From the NCBI GenBank assembly GCA_009787035.1, contig WRGV01000078.1, forward strand, positions 1,783 to 7,367: a stretch of 5,585 bases of DNA. The letters run 5' to 3'. The position numbers were made by a program, and so were the translations under genes. This stretch comes from Propionibacteriaceae bacterium (GTDB lineage Bacteria; Actinomycetota; Actinomycetes; Propionibacteriales; Propionibacteriaceae). Shown in pieces: positions 1-4,451 of the stretch (the stretch's first letter is position 1; every line of letters begins with the position of its first letter). Below the pieces are notes generated by a model, which saw only the letters and a list, made by a program, of their open reading frames with translations, made no database searches and was not told the origin of the DNA.

Positions 1-159
1 GACCTCATGCCACAGGCGTGGCGGACGCGGGGCTCGGTGCGAATTTCGGACGGTTTCTACCTCGCATTGGCCTTCGGCATGGGCGCACCGCTGGTCACGT
101 GCGACGGCAGACTGGCCCGCGCCCCGCATCCCGGCGTCACCGTCACCCTGATCGCCTGA
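1..159 (+). CDS. PIN-domain protein, VapC-like toxin (C-terminal part only)
   Basis: The frame is open from the first base and stops at TGA 157-159, giving the last 52 residues of a protein that starts outside the window. The peptide contains RISDGFYLALA followed by APLVTCDGRLA. This is the typical C-terminal half of a PIN-domain ribonuclease of the VapC group: an acidic residue before an aromatic-rich helix (Asp17 of the visible peptide), then the 'T.D..L' strand-loop (Asp35). PIN nucleases use clustered acidic residues to bind Mg2+ and cut RNA, and VapC toxins are normally encoded just after a VapB antitoxin. The antitoxin, if present, lies upstream and cannot be seen. The N-terminal catalytic Asp is also outside, so activity cannot be judged. 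No functional link to the mannose genes is apparent. The family call is fairly secure; toxin status is inference. Confidence 0.72.
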   Translation, partial: DLMPQAWRTRGSVRISDGFYLALAFGMGAPLVTCDGRLARAPHPGVTVTLIA

Positions 160-268
160 TCACCTGATCGCCTCTTCCGGGGGCAAGGCTGGCTGCAACC
201 CGTCCCGACAGCGAAGCCCTCGCCTGCAACACCACAGGTAGACGCGGCGCAGGCAAGACGCCAGACGC

Positions 269-298
269 CCGCCGCCTACTTCAGGTAGGCAAGGGCGG
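269..298. terminator. Stem-loop in first full repeat unit, possible transcription terminator
   Basis: GCCTAC (274-279) pairs perfectly with GTAGGC (285-290) around a 5-nt loop. The stem can be extended by CCGCC (269-273) with GGCGG (294-298) across a 3-nt AAG bulge, about 11 bp in all. It lies between two convergent genes, where a bidirectional terminator is expected. There is no T-run on either side, so it is not a classical intrinsic terminator. GC-rich actinobacterial terminators often lack one. Confidence 0.4.
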
Positions 299-373
299 CT
301 GCAACGCAGCCTGCGTCGTGGCACGCACCTCCCAACACCACAGGTAGATGCGGCGCAGGCAAGGCGCAGACGC

Positions 374-403
374 CCGCCGCCTACTACCGGTAGGCAAGGG
401 CAG
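374..403. terminator. Stem-loop in second repeat unit, possible LCP gene terminator
   Basis: The counterpart of the hairpin in the preceding unit: GCCTAC (379-384) pairs with GTAGGC (390-395). The loop is TACCG instead of TTCAG, which also creates the perfect palindrome CTACCGGTAG (384-393). The outer stem is weaker here because one pair is lost at 402. It begins about 25 nt past the stop codon of the LCP gene on the - strand, a suitable place for its terminator. There is no T-tract. Confidence 0.4.
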
Positions 404-426
404 CTGCAACACAGCCTGCGTCGTGG

Positions 427-1755
427 CTACGCGAACTTCTCCAGGCCGGTGGTGTTGCCGGTGGCAATGGCTGAGAACATCTCGGCGGCTTTGGCGTCGT
501 CCCAGAGCACGGACGAGCCTGCGGAGGTGTATGCGTTGGAGCTGGCGACGGGCACGGTGAGCGACAGGCCCTTGCCGGTGCCGAGTTTCTGCATGGCCAG
601 GCCCATCTGGAGCGCCGTGTACGCGCTCATGCCGGGGTCGCGGGTCAAGGTGGCGCCCACGGCGTGCCCCAGCTCCCAGTAGCGCATCGGGTCGAGCACA
701 CTCTTGGGCGTGGCGGCCTTGTCGGCGATCTTGCCGATCAGTTCGCGCTGGCGCTGCACGCGTCCCAGGTCGCCGAGCGGGTCGGCCTTGCGCATGCGCG
801 CATAGCCCAGCGCCTGTGCGCCATCGAGCGTCTGGCATCCGGCGGGCAGGTTGAGCTGCGAATCGACGTCTTGAATCGGCGCCGACAGGCACACCTGCAC
901 GCCGTCGACCGCGTCGACCAGATCGGCGAAGCCGCCCATGTTCATCTCAACGTAGTCGTCGATGTGGACGCCCGTGTCCTGCTCGACGGTGGCCACGAGC
1001 AGCCCCGGCCCGCCGAACGCGTACGCGGCGTTCAGCTTGTTGCTGCCGTGGCCCGGGATCGGCACGTACGAGTCGCGCGGCAGGCTGACCAGCACGTCCG
1101 GCCCGGTCTTCGGAATCACCAGCAGCATCATCGTGTCGGTGCGGCCCCCGTCGTCGGGCCCGCCCAGCTGGGCGGCCTCGGCGGGTGTCAGCGCGTCGCG
1201 CGAGTCGCTGCCCACGATCAGGATCACCGTGCCCGGCTGGTCGCCCGGCAGGTTGGGGACGCCCGCGGTCGGTGTCGCGTCCACCGTGGTGACGCCGCGC
1301 CACACGACGACCGGCACGTAGACCAGGTAGGCGATCCAGGCGATGATCAACAAGAAGATGACCAGCAGCGCCCAGCGGAACGGGTGGCGCCGCACGGCGC
1401 GGCGCACCGGCACAGCCCCGGACGACGAGGCCGGTGAACCTTTGTCCGCCGCGGTTGCGGCCGGATGCGGACGCACGCGCGGGGCGGGCTCCTCGCGACG
1501 ACCCGGCGTCGCCTGGGGGCGCGCGGACGGAGTGGTCGCCTCGGGGGTGTGCGCCCGTGCGGCCTGCCGCGCCGCCTCGATCTGAGCCTGCCGCGCCGCC
1601 TCGATCTGAGCCTGCCGCGCCGCCTCGGCCTGCGCCCGGGCGACCGCCCGCTCGGCCCTGGCATGCTCGTCCACGGGTACAACCGGATGCACGCTCGGCG
1701 CGTTGCCGCCGTACAACCAGTCGAGGTCGGCCTGCCGCTTGTCCGCACCACTCAC
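427..1755 (-). CDS. LCP (LytR-CpsA-Psr) family cell-envelope glycopolymer ligase
   Basis: A 442-aa membrane protein. LCP enzymes move lipid-linked glycopolymers (teichoic acid, arabinogalactan or capsule type) onto peptidoglycan outside the cell. Residues 1-125 form a cytoplasmic tail rich in Ala, Arg, Gln and Pro, with an AARQAQIE octapeptide repeat near 45-66. One membrane helix follows (about 127-151). The LCP domain starts at GTVILIVGSDSRD (175-187) and holds the family's Arg/Asp residues: GGRTDTM (R205, D207), LPRDSY (R227, D228), and GYARMRK with DLGRVQRQRE (R320, R322, D329, R332, R335, R337). Cys289 and Cys307 are the only cysteines and lie outside the membrane, so a disulfide is possible. 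The GTG at 1755 is chosen because frames running further upstream enter manC on the other strand, and because a TAGGCT hexamer sits 7 nt before it with no Shine-Dalgarno, as for a leaderless mRNA. The polymer substrate is unknown. Confidence 0.9.
   Translation of the reverse strand: MSGADKRQADLDWLYGGNAPSVHPVVPVDEHARAERAVARAQAEAARQAQIEAARQAQIEAARQAARAHTPEATTPSARPQATPGRREEPAPRVRPHPAATAADKGSPASSSGAVPVRRAVRRHPFRWALLVIFLLIIAWIAYLVYVPVVVWRGVTTVDATPTAGVPNLPGDQPGTVILIVGSDSRDALTPAEAAQLGGPDDGGRTDTMMLLVIPKTGPDVLVSLPRDSYVPIPGHGSNKLNAAYAFGGPGLLVATVEQDTGVHIDDYVEMNMGGFADLVDAVDGVQVCLSAPIQDVDSQLNLPAGCQTLDGAQALGYARMRKADPLGDLGRVQRQRELIGKIADKAATPKSVLDPMRYWELGHAVGATLTRDPGMSAYTALQMGLAMQKLGTGKGLSLTVPVASSNAYTSAGSSVLWDDAKAAEMFSAIATGNTTGLEKFA
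1563..1634 (-). repeat. 24-bp tandem repeat inside the LCP gene (AARQAQIE octapeptide)
   Basis: Two identical adjacent 24-bp units (1563-1586 and 1587-1610, beginning CCTGCCGCGCCGCCTCGATC) are followed by a third that matches for its first 17 bases and then diverges. They encode the cytoplasmic octapeptide AARQAQIE. The exact identity of the two units suggests recent slippage. The segment is probably a charged helix, and its copy number may vary between strains. Confidence 0.85.
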
Positions 1756-1762
1756 GCGACAC

Positions 1763-1768
1763 AGCCTA
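1763..1768 (-). promoter_or_regulatory. -10 element of the LCP gene, predicted leaderless start
   Basis: On the - strand, TAGGCT fits the actinobacterial -10 consensus TAnnnT and ends 7 nt before the GTG start, which puts the expected transcription start at the start codon itself. No Shine-Dalgarno and no convincing -35 hexamer are visible. The divergent manC promoter lies about 90 bp away in the same 111-bp gap. Confidence 0.5.
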
Positions 1769-1854
1769 GCGAACCGCCCCGGCCCGGCCGCGGAACCCGT
1801 CCCCGCCCCCGGTCGTCGGCGCGCCGCCCAGCCCGCGATGTCCATGGTCTTGGC

Positions 1855-1860
1855 TACAGT
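1855..1860 (+). promoter_or_regulatory. -10 element of manC, predicted leaderless start
   Basis: TACAGT fits TAnnnT and is separated from the ATG at 1867 by 6 nt (GTCCCC), so transcription is expected to begin at or next to the A of the start codon. There is no purine-rich ribosome binding site upstream. No clear -35 hexamer is visible 16-18 bp further up. Confidence 0.5.
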
Positions 1861-1866
1861 GTCCCC

Positions 1867-2943
1867 ATGAGGTACGCGGTCATCATGGCGGGCGGAGCGG
1901 GCAAGCGGCTGTGGCCGCTGTCGCACCAGGGCCAGCCCAAGCAACTGCTCCCCCTGTTCGACGGACGGTCACTGCTGCAGCTGGCGTTCGAACGGGCGGC
2001 GCGCGTCGTCGATCCGTCCCGGCTGCTGGTGTGCACGGGCGCGCCGTACGCCGATGTCGTCCGGGCGCAGCTGCCCGATCTGGCCCCCGAGAACCTGCTG
2101 GGCGAGCCCGAGGGCCGCGACTCGCTCAACGCGGCCGCCTGGCCCGCCGCCGTGCTCGCCCTGCGCGACCCGGACGCCGCGATGGCCGTGCTGACCGCCG
2201 ACCAGCTGATCGAGCCGGACGACGTGTTCGCGGCCCGGCTGGACGAGGCGTTCACCCTGGTGGAGACCGATCCGGAGGCGCTGGTCACGTTCGGCGTCGA
2301 GCCGACCTCGCCACACACCGGCTACGGCTACCTGGAACGCGGCGAGGCGCTGCCCGGCTTCCCGGACGCCGCGGTCGTGCGGGCGTTCCACGAGAAGCCC
2401 GACCTGGCCACGGCCCGGGCCTACCTGGCCAGCGGACGGTACTGGTGGAACTCCGGGATGTTCGTCTGGCAAGCCGCGACATTCCTGCGTCAGGTCGAGC
2501 AGCTGCTGCCGGTGACCTTCCGGCAGGTGGACGAGCTGGCCCGGCACCCCGAGCGGCTGGGGCAGATCTACCCCACGCTGGCCAAGACCTCGATCGACTA
2601 CGGCGTCATGGAGCCCGTCTCGCACGGCGCCGGCGATGCGCACGTGCGGGCCGTCGGGCTGCCGATCCGGTGGGAGGACGTCGGCAGCTACGCGACGCTG
2701 GCCGCGGCGCTGCCGAAGGACGCCGCCGGCAACGCCGTCCAGGGCGACGTGCTGCTGGCCGACGCGTCCGGCAACGCGGTGCTGAACGCGCAGGACGGCA
2801 CCGTCGTGGCCGTGCTGGGCGTACACGGCCTGGCCGTCGTGCGCACGCCGACCGCCACGCTCGTCCTGCCTCTGGAGCGCTCGCAGGAGGTCAAGGACCT
2901 CGCCAACCGGGCCGCGGCGACGTTCGGCGCCGAGCTCGGCTAG
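1867..2943 (+). CDS. manC: Mannose-1-phosphate guanylyltransferase (GDP-mannose pyrophosphorylase)
   Basis: A 358-aa cytoplasmic enzyme expected to make GDP-mannose from mannose-1-phosphate and GTP, the donor for mannosylated envelope glycans and protein mannosylation. The nucleotide-binding signature MAGGAGKRLWPLS (7-19) is followed by PKQ (24-26), the pyrophosphorylase loop. Next come EPEGRDS (80-86), TADQLI (110-115; most relatives have His where Gln113 stands), HTGYGY (150-155), FHEKP (174-178), YWWNSGMF (192-199), SIDYGVME (242-249) and WEDVGS (269-274), all in the family's order. It lacks the C-terminal phosphomannose isomerase cupin domain of the ~480-aa bifunctional enzymes, so it is monofunctional. 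ATG 1867 is favoured because it gives the glycosyltransferase fold's usual N-terminus and has a -10 hexamer 6 nt upstream. It is divergent from the LCP gene. The matching mutase and isomerase candidates lie 2.5 kb downstream. Confidence 0.93.
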   Translation: MRYAVIMAGGAGKRLWPLSHQGQPKQLLPLFDGRSLLQLAFERAARVVDPSRLLVCTGAPYADVVRAQLPDLAPENLLGEPEGRDSLNAAAWPAAVLALRDPDAAMAVLTADQLIEPDDVFAARLDEAFTLVETDPEALVTFGVEPTSPHTGYGYLERGEALPGFPDAAVVRAFHEKPDLATARAYLASGRYWWNSGMFVWQAATFLRQVEQLLPVTFRQVDELARHPERLGQIYPTLAKTSIDYGVMEPVSHGAGDAHVRAVGLPIRWEDVGSYATLAAALPKDAAGNAVQGDVLLADASGNAVLNAQDGTVVAVLGVHGLAVVRTPTATLVLPLERSQEVKDLANRAAATFGAELG

Positions 2944-2961
2944 CAGCGAATTCACAGGATT

Positions 2962-2980
2962 TGTCCCACCTGGTGAGACA
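2962..2980. promoter_or_regulatory. 19-bp dyad downstream of manC, possible operator
   Basis: TGTCCCACC and GGTGAGACA face each other around a single central T. The arms are complementary at 8 of 9 positions, the only mismatch being C2966 against A2976. With a 1-nt centre this suits a dimeric DNA-binding protein better than an RNA hairpin. It lies about 70 bp upstream of the whiB -35 and 18 bp after the manC stop. I do not recognise it as the site of a named regulator. Confidence 0.4.
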
Positions 2981-3050
2981 TCATCCGGCGCGTCTGCGGC
3001 GGTTTTCGGCGTGCGAGGCGCACAATGGCACATCCTCTGACCGCCCCCAC

Positions 3051-3080
3051 TTGACATGGACCGAATGACAGATGTGTAAT
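3051..3080 (+). promoter_or_regulatory. Strong sigma-70-type promoter of the whiB operon
   Basis: A perfect -35 TTGACA (3051-3056) is followed after 18 bp by TGTAAT (3075-3080, five of six matches to TATAAT); TAATTT at 3077-3082 is an overlapping alternative. It is the only promoter in the window with both elements near consensus and lies in a locally AT-richer patch. Transcription should start around 3086-3089, which coincides with an ATG at 3088. That leaves a leader of about 140 nt before the Shine-Dalgarno-preceded whiB start. Confidence 0.7.
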
Positions 3081-3086
3081 TTCACA
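3073..3086. promoter_or_regulatory. TGTG-N6-CACA dyad over the whiB -10 region
   Basis: TGTG (3073-3076) and CACA (3083-3086) flank TAATTT and overlap both candidate -10 hexamers, so a protein bound here would block or remodel the promoter. It resembles a CRP/GlxR half-site pair but the spacing is 6 instead of the usual 8 bases between TGTG and CACA. The regulator is therefore unassigned. Confidence 0.35.
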
Positions 3087-3216
3087 AATGGAGTCCGCCC
3101 CGGACGTCCGTGGCCACGACTCACAGCGTGGCGCACGCGTCGCTGCTGTGCGTCATAGCTCGGGCCGACCATGTTGCGCGGCGCACCCCCCAATCGCGAG
3201 AGCTTCATGGAACTGT

Positions 3217-3222
3217 GAGGAG
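3217..3222 (+). promoter_or_regulatory. Ribosome binding site deciding the short whiB start
   Basis: GAGGAG lies 6 nt before ATG 3229, an ideal Shine-Dalgarno placement. It supports the 86-aa WhiB over the in-frame 133-residue extension beginning at ATG 3088, where the protein would start with no such site. Confidence 0.75.
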
Positions 3223-3228
3223 CACCAG

Positions 3229-3489
3229 ATGAACCCACTGCTGGCGTTGGTCGAAGAGATCGACCAAGGCGTGCTGGGCTGGCAGGATCGTGCGCTGTGC
3301 GCACAGACTGACCCGGAGGCCTTCTTCCCCGACAAGGGCGGCTCGACCCGCGAGGCCAAGGGCGTCTGCGCCCACTGCGAGGTCCGCGAACCCTGCCTGG
3401 AATATGCAATCACGCACGACGAGCGCTTCGGCATCTGGGGCGGCACGTCCGAGCGCGAGCGCCGCAAGCTGCGCCGCCGGGCCAGCTGA
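3229..3489 (+). CDS. whiB2: WhiB-family iron-sulfur transcription factor, WhiB2/WhmD subfamily
   Basis: An 86-aa protein with the four-cysteine WhiB signature C24-x22-C47-x2-C50-x5-C56, which binds a [4Fe-4S] cluster. It also has the GIWGG turn (68-72) and a basic C-terminal tail (RERRKLRRRAS) that contacts DNA. The stretch from WQDRALCAQTD through FGIWGGTSERERR closely follows mycobacterial WhiB2/WhmD and the streptomycete homologue, regulators tied to septum formation and cell division. The conserved neighbours agree. WhiB proteins usually work together with the primary sigma factor. A strong promoter 150-180 bp upstream and a long leader suggest regulated expression. The frame stays open upstream to ATG 3088, which would add 47 residues, but third-position GC falls from about 87% to about 66% there by hand count, so the short form is preferred. 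The next gene follows after 15 bp, probably in the same mRNA. Confidence 0.93.
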   Translation: MNPLLALVEEIDQGVLGWQDRALCAQTDPEAFFPDKGGSTREAKGVCAHCEVREPCLEYAITHDERFGIWGGTSERERRKLRRRAS

Positions 3490-3504
3490 GCCGGGGGACG
3501 GACG

Positions 3505-3951
3505 ATGTCCGGGAACCGGGACCGCCACGGCCGCGGCGTGCGCGGCCCGCTGTCGACGGTCAACCCGCTGACGCGGCAGGCCGCGCCCGTGCCCGACCAA
3601 CCCAGCCCTGAGGAGCTGTTTCAGCAGTGCGTGCAGGACTCGATCGAGCACATCGGCCGCACGTGCCCCGAGGCGCTGCTGGGCGTCGACATCGGCATCG
3701 AGACCGTGCCGAGCCGCGCGGCCATGTGGCAGGAGTTCGTCTCGCACGATGCCGTCCCGCTGGCCGCCGCCATCGATAAGGACGCCGATCACCCGGCCCG
3801 CATCGCCCTGTTCCGCCGCCCCATCGAACGCCGCGCCATCGACCGCGTGGAACTGGCCATGCTCGTGCACCGCACGCTGGTCGAACAGCTGTCCATGCTG
3901 ACCAACCGCAGCATCCGCGACATCGACCCGGAGCTGGACGAAGACTGGTGA
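3505..3951 (+). CDS. Zincin-like 'metallopeptidase family' protein, probably inactive
   Basis: A 148-aa protein of the actinobacterial family encoded next to whiB2 (Rv3259-like in mycobacteria). Hallmarks are the N-terminal NRDRHGRGVRGPL (4-16), acidic residues in the middle (VDIGIETVP, 61-69), IALFRRPIERRA (100-111) and an acidic C-terminus ending DIDPELDEDW. In active zincin-like relatives a HExxH motif binds zinc. Here the corresponding helix reads VHRTLVEQL (121-129): His122 is followed by Arg, not Glu, and the second His is absent, so peptidase activity is unlikely. GGGGGA at 3493-3498, 6 nt before ATG 3505, is a reasonable ribosome site. The 15-bp gap to whiB indicates one operon. It converges on the DUF3499 gene with only 24 bp between stops. 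The cellular role is unknown; its constant position beside whiB2 suggests a linked function. Confidence 0.82.
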   Translation: MSGNRDRHGRGVRGPLSTVNPLTRQAAPVPDQPSPEELFQQCVQDSIEHIGRTCPEALLGVDIGIETVPSRAAMWQEFVSHDAVPLAAAIDKDADHPARIALFRRPIERRAIDRVELAMLVHRTLVEQLSMLTNRSIRDIDPELDEDW

Positions 3952-3975
3952 CCGGCGGGTCTGCCGCGCCACCTG

Positions 3976-4368
3976 CTAACTCGCCCGCGCGGCGTCCATC
4001 AGCACGCGCAGATGCCCCCGCCGGGCCAACTCGACGACCGTGTCGGGGTCGGGCTCGGACTCGAAAACCTCGCTCACGCGCAGCGGCTGCTCACCGCGCA
4101 GGCCGATCATGCGGATCTCGTCCGCCAGCTGATCGAGACTCATGCGCCGGGGCGTGGCGCCGGGCTCCACGGCCACCAGGCGCGTCACCGACCAGCCGTG
4201 CGGCGCGGTGAAACGCGCGGCATGCTCCAGGCACAACTCGGGCACGCCGGGGTCGCGCTGCTGTTTCAGCGGCCCGACCTGCACACTCGCGCTGCTGTAG
4301 TCAAACACCAGTCCGGCCACGGCCATCCGTGTGCACCCCGACCGCTGACACGTCCTCGACTCCACCAC
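3976..4368 (-). CDS. DUF3499 family protein, putative zinc-binding
   Basis: A 130-aa actinobacterial protein of unknown function. It opens with RTCQRSGC (Cys7, Cys12), continues with VGPLKQQRDPGVPELCLEHAAR (first part 31-40; Cys46 and His49) and TAPHGWSV (54-61). This arrangement matches DUF3499, in which the three cysteines and the histidine probably bind a metal. The middle (76-100) is helical and the C-terminus ends VVELARRGHLRVLMD. Two GTG codons stand side by side at 4368 and 4365. The outer one is chosen because the -10-like TAGCCT lies 7 nt before it with no ribosome site, as in a leaderless mRNA. Further upstream codons would run through the promoter. The family is habitually found beside whiB2 and the mannose-activation genes. 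It is convergent with the zincin-like gene and divergent from the HAD gene. No function can be assigned. Confidence 0.85.
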   Translation of the reverse strand: MVESRTCQRSGCTRMAVAGLVFDYSSASVQVGPLKQQRDPGVPELCLEHAARFTAPHGWSVTRLVAVEPGATPRRMSLDQLADEIRMIGLRGEQPLRVSEVFESEPDPDTVVELARRGHLRVLMDAARAS

Positions 4369-4375
4369 GCTGTTC

Positions 4376-4381
4376 AGGCTA
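4376..4381 (-). promoter_or_regulatory. -10 element of the DUF3499 gene, predicted leaderless start
   Basis: On the - strand, TAGCCT fits TAnnnT and is followed by 7 nt (GAACAGC) and then GTG-GTG. The spacing places the transcription start on the first GTG. No -35 hexamer or Shine-Dalgarno is evident. Confidence 0.5.
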
Positions 4382-4433
4382 GCGTGTGGATCGGCGCTGT
4401 CTGGGGCGGCGCGCCACGCCACCTGCCCAGACG

Positions 4434-4448
4434 TCAAGCTAGGCTTGA
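4434..4448. promoter_or_regulatory. Perfect 6+6 dyad over the HAD gene -10 region
   Basis: TCAAGC-TAG-GCTTGA is a perfect inverted repeat with a 3-nt centre, and it covers the predicted -10 (4440-4445) of the downstream operon. It could be an operator for the mannose operon. It may equally be chance, because part of it is dictated by the -10 sequence. Confidence 0.3.
4440..4445 (+). promoter_or_regulatory. -10 element of the HAD / Trm112 / SIS operon, predicted leaderless start
   Basis: TAGGCT is identical to the hexamer before the LCP gene and ends 6 nt before GTG 4452. The GAGG at 4447-4450 is only 1 nt from the start codon, too close to act as a ribosome site, which supports leaderless translation. 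Confidence 0.5.
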
Positions 4449-4451
4449 GGT

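Larger units (their letters stand above)
182..432. repeat. Tandem array of a ~106-bp hairpin-rich unit (about 2.4 copies)
   Basis: Two nearly identical units lie at 227-332 and 333-432. Each begins CAACACCACAGGTAGA and runs through GCCCGCCGCCTAC to GCAGCCTGCGTCGTGG. They differ by scattered substitutions and by single-base indels. A third, partial and more diverged copy in the same register precedes them (182-226, GGCAAGGCTGGCTGCAAC). Each full unit carries a 6-bp stem GCCTAC/GTAGGC with a 5-nt loop; the loop sequence differs between copies. The first unit also has GGCTGC-AAC-GCAGCC. The array fills the gap between the convergent PIN and LCP genes, and its last bases include the LCP stop codon (427-429). 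No credible protein is encoded here. Bidirectional termination or RNA processing is a plausible role, but this is inference. Confidence 0.8.

Noticed and set aside
182..432. CRISPR array
   Set aside because: The repeat unit is ~106 bp, directly tandem without spacers, has only about 2.4 copies, and no cas genes are present.
281..892. Open - strand frame of 203 codons spanning the tandem repeats
   Set aside because: It overlaps the LCP gene in another frame and its repeated C-terminus is simply the translated DNA repeat; no start signal.
664..1437. Open + strand frame of 257 codons inside the LCP gene
   Set aside because: Antisense shadow: His/Arg/Val-rich translation without recognisable motifs, fully covered by the LCP coding sequence.
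1756..1944. N-terminal extension of the LCP protein to an ATG at 1944
   Set aside because: It would overlap the start of manC on the other strand by 78 bp, adds low-complexity Arg/Ala sequence unlike LCP N-termini, and ignores the -10 hexamer 7 nt before GTG 1755.
1911..3068. Long open frames on both strands across manC (about 360-385 codons)
   Set aside because: Stop-free frames are expected in very GC-rich coding DNA. Their translations are Arg/Ala/Gly-rich with no domain signature, while the manC frame shows every family motif.
3073..3086. Canonical CRP/GlxR binding site
   Set aside because: The half-sites are 6 bp apart instead of 8 and the inner A/T of TGTGA/TCACA is misplaced; kept only as an unassigned dyad.
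3952..3975. Terminator between the convergent zincin-like and DUF3499 genes
   Set aside because: The gap is only 24 bp. The best stem is a 4-bp CGGC/GCCG (3953-3956 with 3963-3966) without a T-run, too weak to call.
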